Assembly (NCBI GenBank): GCA_938014215.1
Contig: CALLRW010000008.1
Span: forward strand, 1-64,000
Reading direction: 5' to 3'
DNA from: an uncultured Alistipes sp.
GTDB lineage: Bacteria > Bacteroidota > Bacteroidia > Bacteroidales > Rikenellaceae
Length of the DNA: 64,000 bases
In this document: positions 42,158 through 51,256 of the stretch, one piece after another
How the letters are laid out: every line of letters begins with the position of its first letter
Position numbering within the stretch: position 1 is the stretch's first letter
Notes under the pieces: generated by a model
What the model saw: only the letters and a program-made list of their open reading frames with translations
Told to the model about the DNA's origin: nothing
The model's database searches: none
Translations under genes and position numbers: made by a program

Positions 42158-44260
42158 TCAGCGGTTTTTGTAGGCTTCGACTCCGTTGCGGAGGAACTGG
42201 ACGAAGGCCTCGACGTCGAGGTCGTAGCCGCGCGGATCGACGAGGATCCGGCCGTCATGCCCCTGCAGCACGTAGTAGGGCTGGGCATTGACACCGTAGG
42301 TCTTCAGCGCGTAGTAGGAGTTGATCTTGCCGAGGCTCTTGAGGACCTTGCCGGCATCGGTCGTCACCCATTCGCTTTCGGGCAGGACCTTCTTGTCGTC
42401 CGAGTAGAGGGCGCAGATGACGTAGTCGTTGCGCAGAATTTCGAGCACCTGCGGGTCGGACCAGACGCGGGCCTCCATTTCGCGGCAGTTGACACAGCCG
42501 TGGCCCGTGAAGTCGATGAAGAGCGGTTTGTCGACCTTGGCGGCATAGGCCTCGGCCTCCTTCAAATCGAAGAATCCTTCGAGTCCGTGCGGCAGGTGGA
42601 GGAAGTCGCTGTACTTGCGCTGTCCGAGCTCGCTGGCCGACGAGGTTGCGGGGGCCGCGGCGGTGTTGGCACCGAGGACGAAATCCTGCGAGGTCAGCGG
42701 CGGCAGATAGCCTGAGAGACCCTTCAGCGGGGCGCCCCACATACCGGGGATCAGATAGACGACGAACGAGAAGACGACGATGGCCAGGAACAGCCGTCCG
42801 ACGCCGAGATGCGTCATTTCGCTGTCGTGCGCAAAGCGGAGTTTGCCGAGCAGGTAGAGTCCCAGCAGCGAGAAGACGACGATCCAGATGGCGAGGTAGA
42901 TCTCACGGTCCAACAGCCCCCAGTGATAGGTCTGGTCGGCCACGGAGAGGAATTTCAGACCGAGGGCCACCTCGATGAATCCGAGGACGACCTTCACGGA
43001 GTTCAACCAGCCGCCGCTCTTGGGCATCTTCTTCAGCACCGAGGGGAACAGCGCGAAGAGGGTGAACGGCAGGGCGAAGGCCACCGAGAAGGCGAGCATC
43101 GTGATGATTGGGGTCCAGAACTCGCCGGAGGTCGACTTGATGAGCACCGATCCGACGATGGGTCCCGTGCAGGAGAACGACACCAGCACGAGCGTCAGCG
43201 CCAGGAAGAAGATGCCGCTCAGCCCCTTGGTATCGGCCTTCGAGTCGGTCTTGTTGACCATCGACGAGGGCATCGTGATCTCGAAGGCGCCGAAGAACGA
43301 GGCGGCGAAGATCATGAATACGAGGAAGAAGACGATGTTCGGCAGCCAGTGCGTAGCCAGCCAGTTGAAGATGTCGGCCGTGACGGCGTCTCCGCCGACG
43401 ATGCGCGTGATGACGATGATCGCGGCGATGGGCACCGTGTAGAGCAGGACGATGAAGAGTCCGTAGAGAGAGGCGCGCAGCCGGCCCATCGTGGCGCCGC
43501 CCTCCCCCTTGAGGAAGTACGAGACGGTCATCGGCACCATCGGGAAGACACACGGCGTCAGCAGCGCCGCAAATCCCCAGAGGATGGCCTCGATGATCAG
43601 CCCCCAGATGCTCTTGCTTCCGGCGGCATCTTTGGAGGCCGCGGGAGCCGTCGTCAGGGTCGCTTCCTCCGCGGCCGGTGCCGTGGCAGCGGTGTCGATG
43701 CCCGGGGCGGGAGCGGCTGCAGCCGGATCGACCTCCTGAGCGGTGGCCTTGTCGGCCGTGGCGGTTGCAGCCGTCGGATCGGCCGCAACGGCGGTGGAGG
43801 CGGCTGTCGCGGCGGGCAGCGCGATCTCCATCTCGAGATCCTCGGGCGGCATGCAGCTCGTATCGTTGCAGATCATCCATTCGAGCTGCGCCTTGACGCT
43901 CGACGGCTGCTCCGCGAGGCGGATGCGCTGTGCGAAGCGGGCCTTACCCTCGAAGGTGCCGATCTCCATGGCGTAGAGTTCGTCGTAGTAGCGGTGCGGC
44001 GTGGAGAGCTGCTCGACCTTGCCTTCGAGCGCAACGCCTTCGCCGACCGTGAAGGTGATCGTCGTTGCGTTGGGACCGCCCACGTAGGGGCCCATGTCGT
44101 ACATGTGGAATCCCTTGGGGATCGAGGCCTCGAGTACGACACGGCAGGTCGCGTCGTCGACCGGCTCGACCTTGCTCGTCCACGAGACGTTCTGTGCGGA
44201 TGCCGTCACGGCCATCAGCGCCGCCAGCAGCGGCAGCAGGTTGTGGATCAGTTTCTGCAT
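42158..44260 (-). CDS. dsbD: Thiol:disulfide interchange protein DsbD
   Basis: DsbD moves electrons from cytoplasmic thioredoxin to periplasmic proteins. The 700-residue protein has a signal peptide, an N-terminal alpha-type domain (about 25-150) with paired cysteines in ICNDTSCMPP, a membrane domain of about eight helices with TPCVFPMVPM and SFSCTGPIVG, and a C-terminal thioredoxin domain with CVNC (Cys589 and Cys592). Between the first two parts is an unusually long Ala/Thr/Pro-rich linker (about 150-215). The gene stands alone with a TATCTTTG box upstream. Confidence 0.93.
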   Translation of the reverse strand: MQKLIHNLLPLLAALMAVTASAQNVSWTSKVEPVDDATCRVVLEASIPKGFHMYDMGPYVGGPNATTITFTVGEGVALEGKVEQLSTPHRYYDELYAMEIGTFEGKARFAQRIRLAEQPSSVKAQLEWMICNDTSCMPPEDLEMEIALPAATAASTAVAADPTAATATADKATAQEVDPAAAAPAPGIDTAATAPAAEEATLTTAPAASKDAAGSKSIWGLIIEAILWGFAALLTPCVFPMVPMTVSYFLKGEGGATMGRLRASLYGLFIVLLYTVPIAAIIVITRIVGGDAVTADIFNWLATHWLPNIVFFLVFMIFAASFFGAFEITMPSSMVNKTDSKADTKGLSGIFFLALTLVLVSFSCTGPIVGSVLIKSTSGEFWTPIITMLAFSVAFALPFTLFALFPSVLKKMPKSGGWLNSVKVVLGFIEVALGLKFLSVADQTYHWGLLDREIYLAIWIVVFSLLGLYLLGKLRFAHDSEMTHLGVGRLFLAIVVFSFVVYLIPGMWGAPLKGLSGYLPPLTSQDFVLGANTAAAPATSSASELGQRKYSDFLHLPHGLEGFFDLKEAEAYAAKVDKPLFIDFTGHGCVNCREMEARVWSDPQVLEILRNDYVICALYSDDKKVLPESEWVTTDAGKVLKSLGKINSYYALKTYGVNAQPYYVLQGHDGRILVDPRGYDLDVEAFVQFLRNGVEAYKNR

Positions 44261-44282
44261 GTTATAGCGTTTTATCTTGATG

Positions 44283-44290
44283 CAAAGATA
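44283..44290 (-). promoter_or_regulatory. -7 box (TATCTTTG) for dsbD
   Basis: TATCTTTG on the minus strand, 22 bases before the dsbD ATG at 44260. Confidence 0.45.
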
Positions 44291-44324
44291 CGTTTTTTTT
44301 GCGAAAAATCATTACTTTCGCACC

Positions 44325-45227
44325 ATGATTCGCATCTCGCTTGCCATTCCCACCCACAATCGGGCCGAGCCGCTGCTCGTGGCCCTTGAATCAATTGTCC
44401 GTCAGGACCTGCCGGCCGATGAGTGGGAGTGTGTGGTGGTGAACAACAACTCGACGGACGAGACCGCATCGCGCTTTGCGGCATTTGCCGCCGAACACCC
44501 GGAGTGCCACCTGCGGATGGCCGACGAAACGGGACCGGGGGTCTCCTACGCCCGCAACCGGGGATTGCGCGAGGCGCAGGCTCCGCTGGTGGCCTTCATC
44601 GACGACGACGAACATGTCAATCCGGGATTTCTGAGGGCCTATCTCGACTTTTTCGACCGCCATCCCGAGGCGGTGGTGGCCGGCGGGCGGATCATCGCCG
44701 AGTACCCTTCGGGACGTCCCGACTGGATGTCGCACTACGTCGAGATGCCCATCGCCAACCCCATGGATTTCGGAACGGAGGTGCGTCCCTTCCCGGTCGG
44801 CCGGGTGCCCGGAGGGGGCAACATGGCCTTCCGCCGCGAGGGACTGGCGTCCTACGGCGGCTTCGACCCTTCGCTGGGACGTGTGAACGGCGAGCTGATC
44901 GGCGGCGAGGAGAACGACCTCTTCGAGCGGCTGCTTCGCGGGGGGGAGACGATCTGGTATGTCCCCGGGGCCGTGATGTGGCACGTCATCCCGCCGCATA
45001 AACTCACGCGCGACTATTTCCGGCGTCTGAGTTTCAACGTCGGTGTCAGCCAGCGGCTCCGTGCGCAGATTCACCACCGGCTGGTCCGGGCATTGCTCTT
45101 CGAACTGCTGAAGTGGGGGGTGACGCTGTTGCTCTGCTGCACGATGGCGCCGCGACGGTCGATCTGGCTGCTGCGCATGCGCTGCGGAATCACCCGCGGA
45201 CTCTTCCGCCCGATCCGTTCGAACTGA
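44325..45227 (+). CDS. Family 2 glycosyltransferase
   Basis: The ATG at 44325 starts directly on the GT-A fold (IRISLAIPTHNRAEPLLVALESI), giving 300 residues; the upstream frame lies in the promoter. The nucleotide-sugar motif reads FIDDDEHVNP with Asp93-95, and a second acidic motif NGELIGGEENDLFERL follows near residue 195. Near the C terminus is one hydrophobic stretch (about 262-280), which may be a membrane anchor. It transfers a sugar from an activated donor; target unknown. No polysaccharide cluster surrounds it. Confidence 0.9.
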   Translation: MIRISLAIPTHNRAEPLLVALESIVRQDLPADEWECVVVNNNSTDETASRFAAFAAEHPECHLRMADETGPGVSYARNRGLREAQAPLVAFIDDDEHVNPGFLRAYLDFFDRHPEAVVAGGRIIAEYPSGRPDWMSHYVEMPIANPMDFGTEVRPFPVGRVPGGGNMAFRREGLASYGGFDPSLGRVNGELIGGEENDLFERLLRGGETIWYVPGAVMWHVIPPHKLTRDYFRRLSFNVGVSQRLRAQIHHRLVRALLFELLKWGVTLLLCCTMAPRRSIWLLRMRCGITRGLFRPIRSN

Positions 45228-45322
45228 CGCTCCCGCCACGGGGTCCGGTGTTGTCTGCGAACTCCGATCCTTTGGCCGCGGATTCTGCCTCCATCGTCCC
45301 TGAACTCCGAAATGTGGCCCTC

Positions 45323-45473
45323 GGCTCCAGGTTATCGCCCGTCTCTTCCGCATCCTGCCTGCCGGCTCCTGTCTGCCGCCGACCTCTTCCGCATCCTGCC
45401 TGCCAGCTCCAGGTTGCCGCCCGTCTCTTCCGCATCCTGCCTGCCGGCTCCTGTCTGCCGCCCGTCTCTTCCG
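45323..45473. repeat. 41-bp minisatellite, about 3.7 copies
   Basis: Units start at 45323, 45364, 45405 and 45446 (last partial). Each contains CTCTTCCGCATCCTGCCTGC or a close match. Odd and even units differ in a six-base block (CAGGTT versus CTGTCT), making an 82-bp higher-order pattern. Confidence 0.85.
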
Positions 45474-45513
45474 AATTCCGTCGTCTGATTTCACCTTCCG
45501 CCGCCGGTCTTTT

Positions 45514-45551
45514 CAAAAAAAGAGCCGGTCCCTGTAACAGGAACCGGCCCC
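45514..45551 (-). terminator. Terminator of the pfkA-pfkB operon
   Basis: On the minus strand GCCGGT.CCTGT pairs with ACAGG.ACCGGC, followed by a run of seven T. It lies 22 bases after the PfkB stop. Confidence 0.8.
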
Positions 45552-45572
45552 TCTGAACCCTCTTCCTATGAA

Positions 45573-46607
45573 TCAGAAGAGATATTTTTCGTGCTTGACC
45601 TTGCTGACCAGCCGTTCGATATCCTCCCAGGCCTCCTCGCCGAAGGTCGTACCCACGACTTCGATCACCTTTCCGGCCGTGATGGCGCCGATCGTGCCGC
45701 ACTGCCGCAGTGACAGTCCGTCGCAGAGTCCCGCCATGAAGCCTGCGGCGTAGAAGTCGCCGGCTCCGGTCGTATCGACCCGCTTGGCCGCCGCCATGAT
45801 GCCCACGTGGACGACCTCATCGCCCTGCTTGATCATCGCCCCCTTGGTGCCGATCTTCACCACGGCCAGTTCGCACATCTCCGAGATCTGCTGCAGGGCA
45901 TTCAGCGGTTCGGCCTCGCCCGTGAAGGTCTTGGCCTCGTCCTCGTTGGCGAAGACGATGTCGACGTGCTCGCGGACCAGCATGCGCAGGAACTCGAGGT
46001 TTTCGGCGACGATATTGAAACTCGCCAGGTCGATCGCCACCCGCAGTCCGCACTCCTTGGCCGTGCGCACCGCCTTGAGGATCAGATCGTGGTTCTGCAC
46101 CAGGTAGCCCTCGACATAGAGGCAGTCGTAGCCGTCGAAGATCGTCGATTCGATCTCATCGGCCTCCAGCTCGAGCGCCGCACCCAGATGGGTGATCATC
46201 GTCCGCTCGCCATCGGCCGAGATCAGCGACACGCACTTTCCCGAACGCTCCTTTCCGCGGAAGATGATCGGTTCGATACCGAGGTTGTCGAGCGCCTGCA
46301 CGAAGAAGTCGCCCGTGGTGTCGGGCCCCACCTTGCCGATGAATCCCACGCTGCAACCCAGCTGAGCCATGGCGCGGATCGTGTTGCCGGCCGAGCCTCC
46401 GAGCGAGAGCGAGTAGGGGAGTCCGGCGACCGATTTCGAGATTTCGGTCTGGAGCTGCGTGTCGACCAGGCTCATCGAGCCCTTGGCCAGTTTGAACCTC
46501 CCCAGCACGGAGTCGGTTTTCAGATTGACCAGCATGTCCGTGAGGGCATTGCCGATTCCGATGACGCGCTTGATGCGCCGATGTTCGGGTTTTTCGTTGA
46601 AAGTCAT
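45573..46607 (-). CDS. PfkB family kinase, adenosine-kinase-like
   Basis: The 344-residue ribokinase-fold protein shows GGSAGNTIRAMAQLG (PfkB signature 1, about 70-84) and the signature 2 DTTGAGDFYAAGF near 280, with the Asp as catalytic base. The opening VIGIGNALTDMLV and the length are close to adenosine kinases. It phosphorylates a sugar or nucleoside with ATP; substrate uncertain. It is 36 bases after pfkA and probably co-transcribed. Confidence 0.9.
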   Translation of the reverse strand: MTFNEKPEHRRIKRVIGIGNALTDMLVNLKTDSVLGRFKLAKGSMSLVDTQLQTEISKSVAGLPYSLSLGGSAGNTIRAMAQLGCSVGFIGKVGPDTTGDFFVQALDNLGIEPIIFRGKERSGKCVSLISADGERTMITHLGAALELEADEIESTIFDGYDCLYVEGYLVQNHDLILKAVRTAKECGLRVAIDLASFNIVAENLEFLRMLVREHVDIVFANEDEAKTFTGEAEPLNALQQISEMCELAVVKIGTKGAMIKQGDEVVHVGIMAAAKRVDTTGAGDFYAAGFMAGLCDGLSLRQCGTIGAITAGKVIEVVGTTFGEEAWEDIERLVSKVKHEKYLF

Positions 46608-46643
46608 GGGTTTGAGTTGCGGGGTCGCCGGGGCGACCGTCGG

Positions 46644-47624
46644 TTAGATCGAGAGAATTTTTACCAGTTCGAGATCGTTGCGGTCGATGCCCTTGTCGTG
46701 CTTGATGGCCTTGGCGAAGGGGACGTAGACGATCTTGCCGTTCATCGTGCCGATCATCACGTTGCGCTGTCCGTCGAGGATGGCCTCGATGGCGGCTTCA
46801 CCCATACGCGAGGCGAGGATGCGGTCGACGGCCGTAGGCGATCCGCCGCGCTGGATGTGGCCCAAGATCGTCACGCGGGCGTCATATTGCGGGAACTCCT
46901 TCTTCACGCGTTCGGCCAGGGCCGTGGCGCCGCCCGTCTTCGGGTTTTCGGCCACGATGACGATGGCCGAGTTCTTGCTCTTGCGGAAGCCGTGGTTGAT
47001 GAGTTCGGCCAGCTGGTCGACTTCGGTCTCCATTTCGGGGATGATGGCCGCTTCGGAGCCCGTGGCGATAGCGCTGTTCAGGGCCAGATAGCCGGCCGTG
47101 TGGCCCATCACCTCGACGAAGAAGAGGCGTTCGTGGCTCGAGGCCGTGTCGCGGAGTTTGTCGACGGCCTGCATGATGGTGTTCAGGGCCGTATCGTAAC
47201 CGATCGTCGAGTCCGTACCGCCCAGGTCATTGTCGATCGTGCCGGGAAGGCCCACGATCGGGACGTTGTACTCCTCGGCGAAGATGCCGGCGCCGGTCAG
47301 CGAACCGTCACCGCCGATCACCACCAGGGCGTCGATCCCGGCGGCCACCATGTTTTCATAGGCCATCTTGCGGCCCTCGGCGGTCTGGAACTCCTTGCAG
47401 CGGGCCGTCTTGAGGATGGTTCCTCCAAGCTGGATGATGTTGCTGACACTCTGCGATTTGAACTCCACAATCTCGTTGAAGACGAGACCCTTGTAGCCAC
47501 GCATGATTCCTTTGACGGCGAATCCGTTATAAATAGCGCTTCGCGTCACTGCACGAATTGCGGCATTCATTCCGGGGGCGTCGCCGCCGGAGGTCAGGAT
47601 GCCGATACATTTGATGCCTGCCAT
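46644..47624 (-). CDS. pfkA: ATP-dependent 6-phosphofructokinase
   Basis: The ATG at 47624 gives 326 residues, starting MAGIKCIGILTSGGDAPGMNA, the ATP-site glycine loop. Further motifs are IGGDGSLTGA (about 100-109), the active-site PGTIDNDLGGTDSTIGYDTA (with Asp as base, about 124-143), and VEVMGHTAGYLAL. Gly in GGDGS at the position that distinguishes ATP from pyrophosphate enzymes supports ATP use. It phosphorylates fructose 6-phosphate in glycolysis. A good promoter precedes it; the PfkB gene follows. Confidence 0.95.
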   Translation of the reverse strand: MAGIKCIGILTSGGDAPGMNAAIRAVTRSAIYNGFAVKGIMRGYKGLVFNEIVEFKSQSVSNIIQLGGTILKTARCKEFQTAEGRKMAYENMVAAGIDALVVIGGDGSLTGAGIFAEEYNVPIVGLPGTIDNDLGGTDSTIGYDTALNTIMQAVDKLRDTASSHERLFFVEVMGHTAGYLALNSAIATGSEAAIIPEMETEVDQLAELINHGFRKSKNSAIVIVAENPKTGGATALAERVKKEFPQYDARVTILGHIQRGGSPTAVDRILASRMGEAAIEAILDGQRNVMIGTMNGKIVYVPFAKAIKHDKGIDRNDLELVKILSI

Positions 47625-47652
47625 ACTCTCATTTGTTAGTAACAAAACCGGC

Positions 47653-47683
47653 CAAAGTTAGTGATTTTTTCAGGATTTTCAAA
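47653..47683 (-). promoter_or_regulatory. Promoter of pfkA
   Basis: On the minus strand TTTG (47683-47680) and TAACTTTG (47660-47653) are 19 bases apart; transcription would begin about 21 bases before the ATG. Confidence 0.65.
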
Positions 47684-47855
47684 AACCCGGCCATTTCTGT
47701 TTATACGGCGGCGGGCGGAACCCCTCAAAGGTCCCGCCCGTCGTGCGTATTGGATTTCGGATGTCGGACGTTTCGCCCGCCCGTTGTGCGTCGGCTGCGG
47801 CGTGCAGGCGCCGGGCTATGGCGTCCTGTCGTCCCCCGGCGGCTTGTGCCTGCTG

Positions 47856-49178
47856 CTAGTTGGCGCCCGGATGTCCGGCGGTGCCGGACTGTGTCGAGTC
47901 GGTGTTGTCCTGCGGTTGGGCCGGGGCCTCTTTTGCCTGGATCGAGACCTCCTTGCCGTCGGCATTGACCTTCAGTTCGCCCTCGCCCTTGTCGACGGTG
48001 ATGTCGATGGCTTTCGACGGCACGGAGATGTGGAGCGTATGGCGTCCCTCCTCGATGACACTCTCGCCGTCGTAGTCTTCGAGCAGCCGTTCGAGGGTCG
48101 TCGTGTCGCCGTCGATGATGAATTCGCTGCGGAAGACCCGTTCGACGGCCTCCTTCTTGTGGCGGATCTTGTCGCTCACATCCTCGCGGATGGCGATCAC
48201 CGAGCAGGCGATGATCGAGGCGATCCACGCCAGGAAGATGATCAGCAGCGTCTTGCCGCCGGGTTTGCGCGAGGCGATCAGGCACATCAGCACGTAGATC
48301 ATCAGGATGACCGGGATCAGCACGATGAAGATGCCCAGCACCGGTACCCAGAGCGAGAAGTCGGCCAGCTTGTCGAGATGGACCTGTTCGGGGCCGCCGA
48401 TGAACAGGGCGATCAGCCCGATGACCAGGGCACAGGCGCCCATGATCAGTCCGAAGACGATGATGCCGGCGATGATCTTCAGCAGGATCACCACGATCTT
48501 TCCGAAGAGCGAGACGGCCTCGGCGACGATTGGTTTGGCCTTGGCGTCGGGTTCGTTGCTGGCGGCCGCGGCGGTGGTGACCTCGCTGATGGACTGGACG
48601 GTGATCCGCTCGCCGTTCATTTCGAGTTTCTGGCGGGCCGAACGGGCGGCCGGGACGGCGAACCACATGATGAAGTAGCAGATCACGAAGATGCCGAACA
48701 GGTTGCCGAAGACCGGTCCGAGCCAGAAGAGGAAGTGGATGCTGCCGAAGGCGCTGAGCAGCAGCGGCAGGAACAGCCCCAGACGGACCCAGACGGGATC
48801 GATGTCGAAATACTTGCCGATGCCGGCGCAGACGCCGCCCAGCTTGGCATTCTCCGTGTCGCGGTAGAGGCGGCGCGGGATCCGCGGGGTTTCGCACTGC
48901 AGGTCGCGGTCGGAACTCTCCTCGGAGATGTCCTCGGCCGAACCCATCTGGGCGATGATGTTCAGCATGAGCGGTTTCTCGACCACGCGCGTGTTGTCCT
49001 GCGTCGAGAGGATCAGTTCGGCGATCCGCGCCTCGATGTCGGCGACGATCTCCGCGCCGTCGGGCGTATCCTTATAGCTCTTTTTCAGACTCTCGAGATA
49101 GGCGTCCAGGGCTTCGTAGGCGTCGACGTCCATCGTGAAGGCGATGCCCGAGATGCTGCATTTCTTGACTTCTTTCAT
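47856..49178 (-). CDS. Large PspC-domain membrane protein
   Basis: The 440-residue protein has an N-terminal domain (about 1-85) starting KKCSISGIAFTMDVDAYEALDAYL and ending IIAQMGSAEDISE, a PspC domain (about 102-180) with RRLYRDTENAKLGGVCAGIGKYFDIDP, and then several more membrane helices (about 230-320). The C-terminal 100 residues are soluble. The N-terminal domain is also found in the 173-residue PspC protein at 50681. PspC proteins respond to membrane stress. It is the last gene of a minus-strand cluster. Function is unknown. Confidence 0.88.
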   Translation of the reverse strand: MKEVKKCSISGIAFTMDVDAYEALDAYLESLKKSYKDTPDGAEIVADIEARIAELILSTQDNTRVVEKPLMLNIIAQMGSAEDISEESSDRDLQCETPRIPRRLYRDTENAKLGGVCAGIGKYFDIDPVWVRLGLFLPLLLSAFGSIHFLFWLGPVFGNLFGIFVICYFIMWFAVPAARSARQKLEMNGERITVQSISEVTTAAAASNEPDAKAKPIVAEAVSLFGKIVVILLKIIAGIIVFGLIMGACALVIGLIALFIGGPEQVHLDKLADFSLWVPVLGIFIVLIPVILMIYVLMCLIASRKPGGKTLLIIFLAWIASIIACSVIAIREDVSDKIRHKKEAVERVFRSEFIIDGDTTTLERLLEDYDGESVIEEGRHTLHISVPSKAIDITVDKGEGELKVNADGKEVSIQAKEAPAQPQDNTDSTQSGTAGHPGAN

Positions 49179-49234
49179 GGCGATAGATTGTGTGCGGATG
49201 GGTTGTTAGCGGATATTTTTACGGATGCCGGCCC

Positions 49235-50098
49235 TTATTTTCTGCGGATGCTGCCGCCGCTCGATTTCGAGGCTTCGACCTGGCAGTCGCCCGTGTAGTG
49301 GATTCCGGCACCGCTCGAGGCCGAGGCTTTGAGGCTTTCGGTGCAGTTCACCGAGGTCTTCGAACCGCTCGAGGCCGTGACATCGGCTCGCTGTGCGGTC
49401 AGCTCCGAGGCATCTACCTCGCCGGCCGAACTGCTTCCGCTCTCGAAGTACTCCGTGAGGCCATTGAGCGTGATCTCGGCGGCACTCGAGGCCTCGGCCG
49501 TGCACGACTTCGATTTGATGTCGGCGCGGACATTGGCGGCACTCGATGCCTCGATGTTGCACGTGGCGGCCTTGATCGTCAGATCGATGTCAGCGGCGCT
49601 CGAGGCGTCGATGCTGCACGAACCGGCCTTGACCGAGGTCTCGATTTTGGCGGCGCTCGAGGCCTTGACCAGCAGATCCGCCCCCTTCAGCTCGACCTCC
49701 TTGCCCCGGATTTCGGCGGCGCTCGAGGCTCTCAGGGCGCGGAACGTCCGACCCTGGACGGGGATCGTCACCGTGACGTGGGCGTTGTTGATCGATTTGA
49801 TCTGACGGTCGACTGTCACCCGCAGTTCGCCCTCCTCGGGTTCGACGATGACCCAGGCCATCAGGTTGTCGTCGGCTTCGATGCGGATCTTGTCGCCCTG
49901 CTCCGTGAGGACGACCTTCACGGCGCGCGAGGTGTTGATGGCGTTGAATTCGGGGATCGGGATCTCCTTCGTGATGATGTTTCCGCTGGCCTTGATGATG
50001 TGTTTGCCCAGCAGGGGCTTGGCGAAGCAGACCAGGCTGACGAGACAGGCGGCGGCCACTACGGCAAGGGTTGTGATTATCCAAAGAAACTTTTTCAT
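49235..50098 (-). CDS. DUF2807 (head GIN domain) protein
   Basis: The 287-residue protein has a signal or anchor segment (MKKFLWIITTLAVVAAACLVSLV) and then the DUF2807 domain: EFNAINTSRAVKVVLTEQGDKIRIEADDNL, followed by about six repeats with the ASSAA motif every 18-20 residues. This predicts a right-handed beta-helix on the outer side of a membrane. DUF2807 is often linked to PspC and PadR genes in Bacteroidetes, as here. The Ser/Ala-rich rungs are highly regular. Function is not known. Confidence 0.9.
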   Translation of the reverse strand: MKKFLWIITTLAVVAAACLVSLVCFAKPLLGKHIIKASGNIITKEIPIPEFNAINTSRAVKVVLTEQGDKIRIEADDNLMAWVIVEPEEGELRVTVDRQIKSINNAHVTVTIPVQGRTFRALRASSAAEIRGKEVELKGADLLVKASSAAKIETSVKAGSCSIDASSAADIDLTIKAATCNIEASSAANVRADIKSKSCTAEASSAAEITLNGLTEYFESGSSSAGEVDASELTAQRADVTASSGSKTSVNCTESLKASASSGAGIHYTGDCQVEASKSSGGSIRRK

Positions 50099-50116
50099 GG
50101 TGTTCGTTTTTGCGTG

Positions 50117-50458
50117 TTATTCGTTTTCATTGATGCCGTGTCGGATGCGGCGGATCTGGACGACGAGCTCCTCCCACGCCGCGTCGAGCGAGCGGAGATA
50201 CTCCTGGCCCTTCTCCGTGAGGGTGTAGTATTTGCGGGGCGGTCCCTGGGGGGACTCTTCCCAGCGGTAGGTGAGCAGTCCGGCATTTTTCTGCCGGGTG
50301 AGGATCGGGTAGAGTGTACCCTCGACGACGATCATCTCGGCCTGTTTGAGCTCGGCGATGATCTTCGGAGCATACGAATCCCCGCGCGAGAGTATGGCGA
50401 GGATGCAGTACTCCAGGATGCCTTTGCGCATTTGCGCCTTTACGTTGTCTTCTGCCAT
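50117..50458 (-). CDS. PadR family transcriptional regulator
   Basis: The 113-residue protein has the PadR winged helix: KGILEYCILAILSRGDSYAPKIIAELKQ, then VVEGTLYPILTRQKNAGLLTYRW and the wing GPPRKYYTLTEKGQEYL. It fits the short PadR-s2 type and ends with a helix for dimer contact. It lies 18 bases before the DUF2807 gene and 13 after the small PspC gene. It probably controls this cluster (inference). Confidence 0.93.
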   Translation of the reverse strand: MAEDNVKAQMRKGILEYCILAILSRGDSYAPKIIAELKQAEMIVVEGTLYPILTRQKNAGLLTYRWEESPQGPPRKYYTLTEKGQEYLRSLDAAWEELVVQIRRIRHGINENE

Positions 50459-50471
50459 GTCTGTTGAACTT

Positions 50472-50675
50472 TTAGCCTCTCGGAGCCTGCGGAACGATCA
50501 GCCAGAGGATGATGTAGACCCAGAGCGAGAGTCCTCCGAGCAGGAACAGGATCACCAGGGCGATGCGCAGTTTCGAGACATTGAGTCCGAAATATTCGGC
50601 CAGTCCGCCGCAGATACCGGCGATGATGCGCTCGTTGCGTGAGCGGTAGAGATGTCGGTTGTTGTTAGCGGTCAT
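50472..50675 (-). CDS. Small PspC-domain protein
   Basis: The 67-residue protein is a PspC domain and nothing more: HLYRSRNERIIAGICGGLAEYFGLNVSKLRIAL, then a membrane helix (VILFLLGGLSLWVYIILWLIVP). In PspC proteins the polar part contacts the membrane surface. It lies five bases after the 173-residue PspC gene. Confidence 0.92.
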   Translation of the reverse strand: MTANNNRHLYRSRNERIIAGICGGLAEYFGLNVSKLRIALVILFLLGGLSLWVYIILWLIVPQAPRG

Positions 50676-50680
50676 TGTTG

Positions 50681-51202
50681 TCAGGATTTTTTACGATAGG
50701 TGTTGAATTTCGGGGCGGGCTCCTCCGGGATGACGAACCAGAGGATCACGTAGACCCAGATCGAGAGTCCTCCGAAGAGGATCAGCAGCAGCATCACCAG
50801 GCGGATCATTGTCGGATCTGCGTCGAAGAACTGACCCAGACCGCCGCAGATGCCGGCGATCGATCGCTCCGTACGCGAGCGATAGAGTTTTCGGGGTTCG
50901 GACCGCATTTCGGAGTCGTCGTGCGGGGTATCCTCCGGGGTGCGGCGCTCGCCGAAATCCGACGGGGAACCCATCTGCGCCATCGTGGCGCGGACCGTCT
51001 CGAGGGTAATCACGCGCATCGGGGAGCTCACCCGTTCGCGGAAGATTTCCGCCACGCGCCGCTCGATGTCGGCCATTGTTTCGCTGTCGCCTTCGGGAAG
51101 CCGCGAGCGGATGTCGTCGAAATAGCCGTTCAGAAGCAGGTAGGCATCCTCGTCCAGCGTGAATGCCACCGAACCGATGTTTACGTTTACAGTCTCTTTC
51201 AT
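50681..51202 (-). CDS. PspC protein with N-terminal paired domain
   Basis: The 173 residues start with a domain (about 1-85) beginning NVNIGSVAFTLDEDAYLLLNGYFD and closing with ATMAQMGSPSDFGE, which is similar to the start of the 440-residue PspC protein. A charged linker and a PspC domain (about 105-165; RKLYRSRTERSIAGICGGLGQFF) follow, with a membrane helix. It is the first gene of the cluster. Confidence 0.9.
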   Translation of the reverse strand: MKETVNVNIGSVAFTLDEDAYLLLNGYFDDIRSRLPEGDSETMADIERRVAEIFRERVSSPMRVITLETVRATMAQMGSPSDFGERRTPEDTPHDDSEMRSEPRKLYRSRTERSIAGICGGLGQFFDADPTMIRLVMLLLILFGGLSIWVYVILWFVIPEEPAPKFNTYRKKS

Positions 51203-51256
51203 CTTTGCAGGGGGCTTGCGCCTTTGTCTTTTGCGGATTTAACTATTTTTGTACTG

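Larger units (their letters stand above)
45228..45572. other. Intergenic: minisatellite and terminator
   Basis: This stretch between the converging GT2 and PfkB genes contains no gene. It is occupied mainly by the 41-bp tandem repeats at 45323-45473 and the terminator at 45514-45551. Confidence 0.6.

Noticed and set aside
45323..45473. CRISPR-like direct repeats
   Set aside because: Units are contiguous with no unique spacers, and no cas genes are present.
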